Part shown: piece by piece, positions 34,201 to 42,022 of the stretch | Layout: each line of letters begins with the position of its first letter | How positions within the stretch are numbered: position 1 is the first letter of the stretch | Assembly (NCBI GenBank): GCA_040382055.1 | Contig: JBEIGE010000007.1 | Span: 57,370-121,369, forward strand | Source: JBEIGE01 sp040382055 | GTDB taxonomy: Bacteria; Pseudomonadota; Gammaproteobacteria; Burkholderiales; Burkholderiaceae_C | Reading direction: 5' to 3' | DNA length: 64,000 bases | Notes under the pieces: generated by a model | Databases searched by the model: none | What the model saw: the letters and a program-made list of their open reading frames with translations, nothing else | Told to the model about the DNA's origin: nothing | Made by a program: the position numbers and the translations under genes

Positions 34201-35044
34201 AGCTGCATTTCTGGCGGCATCTGCAGATGAACCGCTGGATCAGAACTGGATCCGTAAGCATGCACTCAATTATCAGAAAGAACACGGCTGTACGCTTGAA
34301 ATTGCAGCCTTGCGCGTCTATGGCAACGCAGAGGGTGCTTACGGTGCCAATGTGAACAATCTGGTTGAGAGTAGCCGCTGGAGTGAAGAGGGCGAGCTGG
34401 CTGAAACCTACACACGGCGCAAAGGCTTTGCCTATGGCCGCACGGGTCGCGCGGTTCAGCAAACCGCCTTGCTGAAAAGCGTGCTCGGTGACGTGCAACT
34501 AACTTACCAGAACCTGGACTCGGTAGAACTTGGCGTCACCACGGTTGACAACTACTTTGACACCCTCGGTGGAATTACCCAGGCCGTCAAGGTTGCCAAA
34601 GGTGGTGTCACACCGCCGGTCTACATTGGCGACCAGACCAAGGGCGATGGAGCAGTCCGCTCTCTCAATGAGCAGGTTGCACTGGAAACCCGTACCCGCA
34701 TGCTCAACCCTAAATGGTACGAGGGCATGTTGGAACACGGCTATGAGGGCGTTCGGCAAATTGAAGTACATGTCACCAACACCATGGGCTGGTCTGCGAC
34801 AACAGGCCAGGTTCAGCCCTGGGTATACGAACAACTCACACAGGCCTTCATGCTTGACCCGGAGATGCGCGAGCGTTTGGCCAGGTTGAATCCAACAGCA
34901 TCTGCACGGGTTGCAAACCGCCTGCTTGAAGCGTCCGAGCGTGACTACTGGAAACCATCTCCTGAAGTGTTGCAAGCCCTCAAGAACGCCAGTGAAGATC
35001 TTGAAGACCGCCTTGAAGGCATTTATGAAAGTACACCTGCATGA
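31274..35044 (+). CDS. bchH: Magnesium chelatase subunit H
   Basis: BchH is the large porphyrin-binding subunit of Mg-chelatase; with BchI and BchD it inserts Mg2+ into protoporphyrin IX, the first committed step. The 1256 residues span the CobN/Mg-chelatase family, with visible segments such as PVVFGGRPGSAGVTCSGC-like motifs, LHFGTHGALEFMPGKQ and YGANVNNLVESSRWSEEGEL. The ATG at 31274 is chosen over a TTG at 31259. It overlaps bchB by 26 bp upstream and bchL by four downstream. Confidence 0.97.
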   Translation: MQKHTLAVDATPIRVVIVTMDTHLVGAIERVRKVLAADFPGLHLTLHAASEYDGNEAAIQRCRTDIAQANIVVAGMLFLEDHFLPILDVLQARRDQCDAMICMASAAEVVKLTRLGQFDMSKPASGPMALLKKLRGNKDKAATGGAAQMKMLRRIPAMLRFIPGTAQDVRAYFLTLQYWLGGSDANMLNLIRHAIVRGADGPRKGLRNQGKPEAPVDYPEVGVYHPRMAGRLSDELASLPALPGSEVKGTVGILLLRSYLLSNNANHYDGVIAALESRGMRVVPVFAAGLDARPAIDQFFIKDGQVTVDAVVSLTGFSLVGGPAYNDAKAAEEVLAKLDVPYVAAHPVEFQTLDAWGGSDRGLLPVESTIMVAIPELDGSTGPIVFGGRPGSAGVTCSGCHHACTFKAADTAHDMSSCPERALMLAARVSKLVELKRGERAQRKVVVVVFNFPPNAGNIGSAAYLSVFESLFHTLAGMKEQGYSVNMPESIDELRESVLHGNAAQQGADANVHAFISVDDHVRREPYLSEIEAQWGPAPGRQLSNGSSIFILGKQFGNVLIAVQPSFGYEGDPMRLLFEKGLTPTHAFSAFYRYLREDFKANAVLHFGTHGALEFMPGKQSGMSGTCWPDRLIGDLPNVYLYASNNPSEGAIAKRRSGATLVSYLTPPVAQAGLYKGLNDLRGTIERWRGMDINAGERSDVLTLLQSQAAELNLCDAVPLWDASVNGDADARVMKLAEQMLELEYTLIPHGLHVTGRAPCASERVDMLIAMADASHSFQLPRESAEALVAGQSAAKALSAGSLERNDTTLALMHELIDVERMLAVDTEVPGILKALDGGYIRPAPGGDIMRTPAVLPTGRNIHGFDPFRIPSAFAVKDGAAQAKRLLDRYLQDGNPLPESIAMVLWGSDNLKNEGSPIAQCLALMGALPRFDSYGRIAGATLIPLAELGRPRIDVVITLSGIFRDLMPLQIKLLAEAAFLAASADEPLDQNWIRKHALNYQKEHGCTLEIAALRVYGNAEGAYGANVNNLVESSRWSEEGELAETYTRRKGFAYGRTGRAVQQTALLKSVLGDVQLTYQNLDSVELGVTTVDNYFDTLGGITQAVKVAKGGVTPPVYIGDQTKGDGAVRSLNEQVALETRTRMLNPKWYEGMLEHGYEGVRQIEVHVTNTMGWSATTGQVQPWVYEQLTQAFMLDPEMRERLARLNPTASARVANRLLEASERDYWKPSPEVLQALKNASEDLEDRLEGIYESTPA

Positions 35045-35964
35045 CCACTACTACAGTCGCTTTTCCTGACATCAAACGACCTGGCGTTCGTACCAAGCTG
35101 CAGCTTGACGGCGAGGGCAGTGTCCAGGTGCAACTCGACCCCAATCTTAAAATTGGCAACGCAAAAGTTTTTGCCATTTATGGCAAGGGCGGTATCGGCA
35201 AGAGCACCACCTCAAGCAATCTGTCAGCTGCTTTCTCCAAACTGGGCAAGCGGGTACTGCAGATCGGCTGCGACCCCAAGCATGACTCCACCTTCACCTT
35301 GACCAAAAAAATGCTGCCGACGGTGATCGACGTGCTCGAAACCGTTGACTTTCATGCAGAGGAGTTGCGGGTCGAAGACTTCGTCTTTCCGGGTTACAAC
35401 GGTGTCATGTGCGTTGAGGCCGGTGGTCCGCCTGCTGGTACCGGCTGTGGTGGTTATGTGGTCGGACAAACCGTCAAGTTGCTTAAAGAACATCACCTCC
35501 TGGAAGACACAGACGTGGTGATTTTTGATGTGCTGGGCGATGTGGTGTGCGGTGGCTTTGCGGCACCCTTACAACACGCAGACCGCGCCCTGATCGTCAC
35601 TGCCAACGACTTTGATTCCATTTTTGCAATGAACCGTATCGTCCAGGCCATTGGTGCAAAAGCAAAGAACTACAACGTTCGCCTGGGTGGAGTCATCGCC
35701 AATCGCAGCGCTGCAACAGACCAGATAGACAAGTACAACGAGAAAATTGGCCTGAAGCTGGCAGCACACTTCCCTGATCTGGATGTCATTCGCCGCAGTC
35801 GCCTGAAAAAGTGCACCCTCTTCGAGATGGAGCACTCACCGGAGCTTGAAGCGGTACAAAAGGAATACATGCGTCTGGCAGCAGCTTTGTGGCTTGGTAC
35901 AGACCCTTTAAGTGCTGTCCCCATGAAGGATCGCGATATTTTTGATCTGCTTGGATTTGATTGA
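35041..35964 (+). CDS. bchL: Dark-operative protochlorophyllide reductase iron-sulfur ATPase
   Basis: BchL is the NifH-like electron donor to BchNB. The 307 residues show the P-loop YGKGGIGKSTT (47-57) and the two cysteines that bridge the dimer's [4Fe-4S] cluster, Cys136 (GTGCGGYV) and Cys170 (LGDVVCGGFAAP). An N-terminal extension of about 40 residues precedes the P-loop; a flexible N-terminus is known in BchL. It overlaps bchH by four bases. Confidence 0.98.
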   Translation: MTTTTVAFPDIKRPGVRTKLQLDGEGSVQVQLDPNLKIGNAKVFAIYGKGGIGKSTTSSNLSAAFSKLGKRVLQIGCDPKHDSTFTLTKKMLPTVIDVLETVDFHAEELRVEDFVFPGYNGVMCVEAGGPPAGTGCGGYVVGQTVKLLKEHHLLEDTDVVIFDVLGDVVCGGFAAPLQHADRALIVTANDFDSIFAMNRIVQAIGAKAKNYNVRLGGVIANRSAATDQIDKYNEKIGLKLAAHFPDLDVIRRSRLKKCTLFEMEHSPELEAVQKEYMRLAAALWLGTDPLSAVPMKDRDIFDLLGFD

Positions 35965-35975
35965 GCTTTTCTCTC

Positions 35976-36674
35976 ATGTACACCGACACTTACGCCCAAC
36001 GACGAAGTCAGATCGAAAACTACTTTGACCGTACTGCGGTTCAGGCTTGGGAGCGGCTGACATCGGACGCTCCTGTAGGAAGAATCCGTACGACCGTGCG
36101 GGCAGGGCGCGACAAAATGCGTGCAAAGCTGCTCTCGTGGCTGCCTCAGGATTTGCATGGCAAACGCATTCTTGATGCCGGTTGCGGTACCGGCGCACTG
36201 GCGGTTGAGGCGGCAAGCCGTGGGGCCGAAGTGGTGGCAATAGACCTTTCCGCAACTCTGGTGAACCTGGCGCGTGAGCGCATGCCCACTTCACTAAAAG
36301 GCTCCATTGATTTCCGCAGCGGTGACATGCTCGATCCCGACCTCGGGTATTTCGACCATGTAGCTGCCATGGACTCCGTCATCCACTACCGCACCGAAGA
36401 TGCCGTTGACGCCTTGTCCCAATTAGCAGCCAGAACCACGGGCTCGATCGTTTTTACGTATGCGCCACGCACCCCGCTGCTTGCAGCCATGATCTCTCTG
36501 GGTCGCCTGTTCCCCCGCAGCGACAAAGCACCCTGGCTCGAGCCTATGGCCAAAGAAAAATTACTGCGAATGATGAAAGACGATGAGGTTTTAAGTAGCT
36601 GGGAATTAGGCCGCACAGAACGTGTCTCCAGCGGTTTCTACAAGTCTCAGGCCATGGAGTGGACCAAGCTGTGA
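35976..36674 (+). CDS. bchM: Magnesium-protoporphyrin O-methyltransferase
   Basis: BchM methylates the C13 propionate of Mg-protoporphyrin IX using SAM. The 232 residues contain YFDRTAVQAWERLTSD near the N-terminus and the SAM motif ILDAGCGTGALAVEAASRGA. The ATG at 35976 is preferred to a TTG at 35961 and lies 11 bp after the bchL stop. Its stop overlaps the likely GTG start of lhaA by four bases. Confidence 0.96.
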   Translation: MYTDTYAQRRSQIENYFDRTAVQAWERLTSDAPVGRIRTTVRAGRDKMRAKLLSWLPQDLHGKRILDAGCGTGALAVEAASRGAEVVAIDLSATLVNLARERMPTSLKGSIDFRSGDMLDPDLGYFDHVAAMDSVIHYRTEDAVDALSQLAARTTGSIVFTYAPRTPLLAAMISLGRLFPRSDKAPWLEPMAKEKLLRMMKDDEVLSSWELGRTERVSSGFYKSQAMEWTKL

Positions 36675-38110
36675 AGATTCCGAGCTTCCAAAAAGTCATC
36701 CGCAACGTACCGATTCACTATCTGCCATTTGCGGATGCGGCAAGTCCTGGGTTTCCCCTTTCACAAATCCTGCGTTTATCGCTGTTTCAGGTGACGGTGG
36801 GCATGTCGGCAGCACTGATGGTCGGTACCCTGAACCGGGTGATGATTGTTGAGTTGGGCGTTCAGGCTTGGTTGGTGGCCTTGATGGTGGCAATTCCATT
36901 GTTGGTCGCACCCCTGCGGGCATTTACCGGCTTTAGATCCGACGTTCACAGGTCAGCCTTTGGCTGGCGGCGCGTACCTTTCATCTGGTCTGGAACCATG
37001 TTTCAGTTTGCCGGGCTATCCTTCATGCCGTTTGCCTTGCTGGTGTTGACCGGGGAGGGTCATATTCAGACTCCCGCCTGGCTCAATCAACTGATTGCCG
37101 GCATGTCATTTCTTCTTGTGGGCTTGGGTCTTCAAACCTCGCAGACGGCCGGCCTGGCCCTTGCAACCGATCTGGCAGACGATCAAACGCGACCCCGTGT
37201 CGTGGCACTGATGTACGTCATGTTGCTTGTAGGTATGGTTGGAAGCAGCTTCTTCTTCAGTTGGATGCTGATGGACTTCACGCCCAAAAAGATGATCCAG
37301 GTGGTTCAAGGCCATGCGGTGGTCACACTCGTCTTCAATGCCATTGCCTTGTGGAAAATGGAAGCTCGGGATCCCGTGCGTGCAGCTGCCCTCAAACTGC
37401 TGCCCAAACCGGTTTTTCTGGATACTTGGCGGCAGTTCATCCGCAGTGGTCAGGCACGCCGTTTTCTCTGGACCGTTGGCTTGGGAACAGCCGCTTTCAG
37501 CATGCAGGACATCATTCTTGAGCCCTATGGTGGTGAAATACTCAAACTCAGTGTGAGTTCAACCACTGTACTCACGGCCTTGATTGCCACAGGTTCCCTG
37601 ATTGCTTTCTGTGTTGCTTCCGGTCGTTTGTCGCGTGGCATGGATCCCTATCGCCTCGCCGCTTACGGTGCATTGTGCGGTCTGCCGGCTTTTTCTTCGG
37701 TCATTTTTGCTGCCCCCATGCAAGCCAATTTCCTCTTTTACACCGGTGTCTTTGGTATTGGTTTCGGTGGCGGTTTGTTTTCAGTCGGTACTCTTGCTGC
37801 TGCCATGGCTATGGAGCGTAAAGACTTTGTTGGACTAGCCTTGGGAGCATGGGGTGCTGTCCAGGCCACAGCTGCGGGCGTATCCATTGCTTTCGGTGGC
37901 GCAATGCGGGATTTTGTTTCCAGCCTTGCTACAGCGGGCGAATTCGGCGCTGCGCTTGCAGTCCCGGTTACCGGTTACAGCTTCGTCTATCACACTGAAT
38001 TATTTTTACTTTTCGTCACCTTGATTGCAATCGGGCCGCTTGTTCGGCGAACCGCTGCAGTCGCAAACCCATCAACTGAACGGTTCGGCCTGGCTGAACT
38101 TCCAGGCTGA
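36671..38110 (+). CDS. lhaA: Light-harvesting complex assembly protein, LhaA/PucC family
   Basis: A 12-helix major-facilitator-like membrane protein needed for LH1 assembly in Rhodobacter. The N-terminal signature NRVMIVELGVQAWLVALMVA and GFRSDVHRSAFGWRRVPFIW mark the PucC family; position between bchM and puhA marks it as LhaA. The GTG at 36671 overlaps the bchM stop (GTGA) and gives 479 residues; a GTG at 36659 adds four. It is the only PucC-family gene in the window; no intact copy lies between bchG and bchP, where many purple bacteria carry another. Confidence 0.93.
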   Translation: MKIPSFQKVIRNVPIHYLPFADAASPGFPLSQILRLSLFQVTVGMSAALMVGTLNRVMIVELGVQAWLVALMVAIPLLVAPLRAFTGFRSDVHRSAFGWRRVPFIWSGTMFQFAGLSFMPFALLVLTGEGHIQTPAWLNQLIAGMSFLLVGLGLQTSQTAGLALATDLADDQTRPRVVALMYVMLLVGMVGSSFFFSWMLMDFTPKKMIQVVQGHAVVTLVFNAIALWKMEARDPVRAAALKLLPKPVFLDTWRQFIRSGQARRFLWTVGLGTAAFSMQDIILEPYGGEILKLSVSSTTVLTALIATGSLIAFCVASGRLSRGMDPYRLAAYGALCGLPAFSSVIFAAPMQANFLFYTGVFGIGFGGGLFSVGTLAAAMAMERKDFVGLALGAWGAVQATAAGVSIAFGGAMRDFVSSLATAGEFGAALAVPVTGYSFVYHTELFLLFVTLIAIGPLVRRTAAVANPSTERFGLAELPG

Positions 38111-38138
38111 GCAACCTCGTACCTTAAGGAGAACCACC

Positions 38139-38894
38139 ATGCAAGTAGGCGCAATCACAGGTTATGTGGATCTGGCACAGATCCTTCTTTACATGTTCTG
38201 GATTTTTTTCGCAGGCATTATTTATTATCTTGTTCGCGAAAACCACCGCGAAGGCTACCCGATGGAATACGAGGGTAAGTCTGTCGTTACCGGTTGGCCG
38301 ATTCCCGCCCCCAAGGTCTTCAAACTTGCGGATGGTCGTGAATTCATGGCCCCGGATCTGCAAAGAAAAGAGCCGCCTGTCAACACGCGTCGTGATGGCA
38401 ATTCTTTTGGCAACCCGTATTTGCCAACAGGTAACCCGATGACCGATGGCGTCGGACCCGCTTCCTATGCCATGCGCGCCGATGTGCCTGAGATGGATAT
38501 TCATGGTCATCCGGTGATACGCCCACTGCGTGTGCTGTCAGAGTACGGCGTTTCCAAAAATGACACCGATCCCCGTGGTTTGCCGGTCATCGGCGGCGAC
38601 GGAAAAGTGGCTGGCAAGGTTGTCGACATGTGGGTTGACACTTGCGAGATGATGTTCCGTTACGTGGAGGTTGAATTGAGCGGCAACGCACGTAAAGTTC
38701 TTCTGCCCGTCCCTTTTGCGCGGATCAAGAAAGACGGCATAACTGTCAACAGCATTTACGCTGCCCAATTTCAGCAGGTGCCGGGCACTCAAAGCCCTGA
38801 TCAAGTTACTTCGCTCGAAGAGGATAAGATATCCAGCTACTACGGCGGCGGTACACTTTATGCCGATCCCAAACGCGCGGAACCTCTGGTATGA
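38139..38894 (+). CDS. puhA: Photosynthetic reaction centre H subunit
   Basis: PuhA caps the reaction centre on the cytoplasmic side and stabilises the QB site. The 251 residues have a single N-terminal membrane helix (YVDLAQILLYMFWIFFAGIIYYLV), the following RENHREGYP, and a large soluble PRC-barrel domain (GKVVDMWVDTCEMMFRYVEVEL). The ATG at 38139 follows TAAGGAGA by eight bases. It overlaps puhB by four bases. Confidence 0.97.
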   Translation: MQVGAITGYVDLAQILLYMFWIFFAGIIYYLVRENHREGYPMEYEGKSVVTGWPIPAPKVFKLADGREFMAPDLQRKEPPVNTRRDGNSFGNPYLPTGNPMTDGVGPASYAMRADVPEMDIHGHPVIRPLRVLSEYGVSKNDTDPRGLPVIGGDGKVAGKVVDMWVDTCEMMFRYVEVELSGNARKVLLPVPFARIKKDGITVNSIYAAQFQQVPGTQSPDQVTSLEEDKISSYYGGGTLYADPKRAEPLV

Positions 38895-39562
38895 GCCAAC
38901 AGAATAACGGACACGAGCACGAATTCGAGCCAGAGCTGGGGCTTCCTGAGCCCTTGCCCGCCGGAGAGAAAATTCTCTGGCAGGGTTCGCCGGACATTGC
39001 CGACATGGCTTACCGGGTTTTTCACCTCAAAAAGTTCGTTTTTTACTTTGGCCTGATGCTTCTGTTTCGAGCTGTTTCTTATGTCATGGAGGGAAAATCA
39101 ACCGTTGATACCCTCTTTGCCATGATCTTTCCGGCCGTATTGACAGTGGTGGCATTGGCGTCCCTGACGACATTGGCATGGCTAACCGCCAAAACAACGG
39201 TCTACACATTAACTGATCAGCGGGTGGTCATGCGCATTGGTATCGTCTTGACATTGACCTTCAACCTTCCCCTCAAGGTCATTGAATCTGCAGGATTGAA
39301 TCTGAATGCCAAAGGTTTTGGTGACATCCCTTTGAAACTCAAGGGAGATGACCGAATTGCCTGGCTCAATCTCTGGCCGCACGCGCGCCCATGGATGGTC
39401 AACAAGCCTGAACCCATGATGCGTTGCATTCCAGACGCAAGCGTTGTTGCAGAAAAGCTGGTTCAAGCCTGGTCAAACAGCACGGGTATTGCCGTAGAAC
39501 CTGCAGACAGAGTAGAAAAGGCGGTTAAAAACACCGTTAACTGGAACCCAAGTCTGACATGA
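38891..39562 (+). CDS. puhB: Photosynthetic complex assembly protein PuhB
   Basis: PuhB aids reaction-centre assembly. The 223 residues have three predicted membrane segments (about 50-70, 77-97, 112-135) with PLPAGEKILWQGSPD before them and TVYTLTDQRVVMRIG after, a bacterial PH-like membrane-domain pattern shared by the family. It overlaps puhA and puhC by four bases each, indicating coupled translation. Confidence 0.94.
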   Translation: MSQQNNGHEHEFEPELGLPEPLPAGEKILWQGSPDIADMAYRVFHLKKFVFYFGLMLLFRAVSYVMEGKSTVDTLFAMIFPAVLTVVALASLTTLAWLTAKTTVYTLTDQRVVMRIGIVLTLTFNLPLKVIESAGLNLNAKGFGDIPLKLKGDDRIAWLNLWPHARPWMVNKPEPMMRCIPDASVVAEKLVQAWSNSTGIAVEPADRVEKAVKNTVNWNPSLT

Positions 39563-40065
39563 AATCTGTTGATTCACCGCCTCTGAACGTGCTGCCCGCG
39601 GATAACTTTCCGCGTTGGGTCTTGTGGGCATTAGGCGGTCTGATGGCTTTTAGCTTGATCAGTGTTGGCCTTGTTCGCATGACGGGCAATGGCCCTGACC
39701 AATTGGCTGCTGACGTGACCGCTGAACGCTTGCTACGTTTCGAAGACAACAGCGATGGCGGCGTGGCGGTCATCGATGGTCAAACAGGAACACTCCTTGC
39801 CGTCCTGACCGGTGAGCAAGGTTTTCTTCGCGGAACAGTGCGCGCACTGGCACGCGAGCGTCGCTCAAGGAACTTGGGCTCCGAGATGCCTTTCCAGTTG
39901 ATTGCGCGTACCGATGGGAGGTTGACCCTGTTTGATCCAATGACGGGCCACAGGGTTGACCTTGAGTCATTCGGCCCCAGTAATGCCGGTGTATTTGCCC
40001 CTTTCCTGACAATGCAGCCGTTCACGGCACAGTCTTCCCTTGTAACGGATTCCCGCTCCAACTAA
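39559..40065 (+). CDS. puhC: Photosynthetic complex assembly protein PuhC
   Basis: PuhC is a single-span membrane protein that supports LH1-reaction-centre assembly. The 168 residues have one hydrophobic segment (about 18-38) followed by a periplasmic domain with EDNSDGGVAVIDGQTGTLL and GFLRGTVRALARERR, conserved in PuhC. It starts within the puhB stop (ATGA) and precedes acsF by 19 bp. Confidence 0.93.
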   Translation: MKSVDSPPLNVLPADNFPRWVLWALGGLMAFSLISVGLVRMTGNGPDQLAADVTAERLLRFEDNSDGGVAVIDGQTGTLLAVLTGEQGFLRGTVRALARERRSRNLGSEMPFQLIARTDGRLTLFDPMTGHRVDLESFGPSNAGVFAPFLTMQPFTAQSSLVTDSRSN

Positions 40066-40084
40066 TTCCCTCAGGAGATTTCTC

Positions 40085-41161
40085 ATGCATGCCACCAGTG
40101 ACATCAATTCGCCTGAAATAGCCGCACTCAAAGCCAAGCAGGAATCGCTGCTGAGCCCGCGTTTCTACACCACTGACTTTGCCGCCATGGACAAGATTGA
40201 TGTTTCATCCATCCGTAGCGACTGGGATGCGATGATGGCGGAATACGAGGGTGACAACAACCATGACCACTTTCAGCGTACCAAAGAATTTGGTGATGAA
40301 GTGGCTGAGAACTTTTCCCGGGTTTCGCCTGAATTGCGCCAGGAGTTCATTGAGTTCCTGATCTCATCACTGACCTCTGAATTCTCCGGATGTATTCTTT
40401 ACAACGAGATTCAGAAGAATGTCCAGAATCCGGATATCAAAGCGCTGATGCGTTTTATGGCACGTGATGAATCCCGCCATGCCGGTTTCATCAATCAATC
40501 CCTCAAAGACTTCGGCTTGGGCCTGGATCTGGGTGATCTTAAGCGCACCAAGGCCTACACCTATTTCAAGCCAAAGTACATTTTTTATGCAACCTACCTG
40601 TCGGAAAAAATCGGCTACGCGCGTTACATCACAATCTACCGTCAGCTTGAACGCCACCCTGACAAGCGTTTTCATCCTATCTTCCGGTGGTTTGAGCGCT
40701 GGTGCAATGACGAGTTTCGTCATGGGGAGTCCTTTGCCCTGATCATGCGTGCCAATCCCGGTTTGTTGCGCGGTGGCAATGTGCTTTGGATTCGTTTTTT
40801 CCTGCTTGCGGTCTACGCCACTATGTACGTACGGGATCACACCCGGCCTCAGCTCAAGGCGGCAATGGGCCTTGAGCCTACCGCATACGACTACGAAGTT
40901 TTCAGAATTACCAACGAAATCACCAAGCAGGTTTTCCCGATATCCCTGGACATTGACAACCCTGCCTTCCGTGCCGGTATGGACAAGCTCTTTGGCATCC
41001 AGATGGCCTTGACTGCTGCCAAAGCTCAAGGCGGCATAGGCGGACTCTTCAAGCAGGCCATGTTGTCGGTTTCCGGTGCTGTTACTTTTGCGCGCTTGTA
41101 TTTCATACCGGTCAAACGGCATGAATTGCCCGAGCAAATCCGCATGGTTCCAGCCTGGTAA
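40085..41161 (+). CDS. acsF: Mg-protoporphyrin IX monomethyl ester oxidative cyclase (aerobic)
   Basis: AcsF uses O2 to form the fifth ring of the chlorophyll macrocycle. The 358 residues carry the two di-iron helix pairs: FSGCILYNEIQ and DESRHAGF, then WCNDEFRHGESF. An oxygen-dependent cyclase implies that bacteriochlorophyll can be made under air; the anaerobic bchE is not in this window. AGGAG seven bases upstream supports the start. Location between puhC and puhE is as known for Rubrivivax-type clusters. Confidence 0.97.
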   Translation: MHATSDINSPEIAALKAKQESLLSPRFYTTDFAAMDKIDVSSIRSDWDAMMAEYEGDNNHDHFQRTKEFGDEVAENFSRVSPELRQEFIEFLISSLTSEFSGCILYNEIQKNVQNPDIKALMRFMARDESRHAGFINQSLKDFGLGLDLGDLKRTKAYTYFKPKYIFYATYLSEKIGYARYITIYRQLERHPDKRFHPIFRWFERWCNDEFRHGESFALIMRANPGLLRGGNVLWIRFFLLAVYATMYVRDHTRPQLKAAMGLEPTAYDYEVFRITNEITKQVFPISLDIDNPAFRAGMDKLFGIQMALTAAKAQGGIGGLFKQAMLSVSGAVTFARLYFIPVKRHELPEQIRMVPAW

Positions 41162-41164
41162 AGC

Positions 41165-42022
41165 ATGGTCGAGTTCGTACTGCCGGTTGTATTTGGGATT
41201 TTTATCTGGTGGTTTGCCACGGGTATCGTGCTTTTGCTGGATGGTCTTCCACGGAGAACCTTTCGCTGGAGCATCTTGATCTCCAGCGCTTTAGCGATGA
41301 CTTCTTTTGTGGGCTTGGCTCACACAGCCAACCAAAGCACCATGGTGGGCGCTTACTGTGCCTTCACCTGTGCTTTGTTGGTCTGGGGTTGGCATGAGCT
41401 GACCTTTCTGACCGGCTGGCTGACCGGGACGCGCAAACTGGCTTGCACACCCGCCTGCTCGGAGTGGCAACGTTTCACGCAGGCCATCGGTGCCATTATT
41501 TGGCATGAGCTGGCCATCATTGCATCTTTACTTCTCATCGTTGCCATTACCTGGAAGCAGTCCAATCAGGTTGGAACCTGGACTTTCATGGTCTTGTGGA
41601 TCATGCGGACCAGCGCCAAACTGAATCTGTTTTTTGGTGTTCGCAACTTGAGCGAGGAGTTTTTGCCGCAGCATCTCTTCTACATGGGCAGCTACTTCCG
41701 TAAGCGTTCCATGAACCCATTGCTGCCAGTCTCAGTGATCGCCTCTTCTTTGGTTCTTTTTTCCCTGTTACAAGACGCGTTTGAGCCAACCGCGAGTGAC
41801 GGCGTGACCGTCGGTCTTTTGCTGGTCTCGACCATGTTGGCCATGGCTATTCTTGAGCATTTATTGCTGGTATTGCCACTCCCATCGACCGCGCTTTGGC
41901 GCTGGGCACTTCGCAAGAATTCCGCTTTGCCCCAAACCCCCGCTTCCCAATCTGACTCCCAACTTGCCCTCTTGAATGACGACTTGCTCCCAGCCCGACC
42001 TACGTGCGATTACCGCCCATGA
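41165..42022 (+). CDS. puhE: Putative photosynthetic complex assembly protein PuhE
   Basis: A 285-residue polytopic membrane protein with about seven to eight helices and motifs GWHELTFLTGW and KLNLFFGVRNLSEEFLP, typical of PuhE. PuhE influences photosystem assembly and bacteriochlorophyll output in Rhodobacter; its mechanism is unclear. It starts three bases after acsF. Its 3' 47 bases overlap crtI, and the C-terminal tail is hydrophilic. Confidence 0.9.
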   Translation: MVEFVLPVVFGIFIWWFATGIVLLLDGLPRRTFRWSILISSALAMTSFVGLAHTANQSTMVGAYCAFTCALLVWGWHELTFLTGWLTGTRKLACTPACSEWQRFTQAIGAIIWHELAIIASLLLIVAITWKQSNQVGTWTFMVLWIMRTSAKLNLFFGVRNLSEEFLPQHLFYMGSYFRKRSMNPLLPVSVIASSLVLFSLLQDAFEPTASDGVTVGLLLVSTMLAMAILEHLLLVLPLPSTALWRWALRKNSALPQTPASQSDSQLALLNDDLLPARPTCDYRP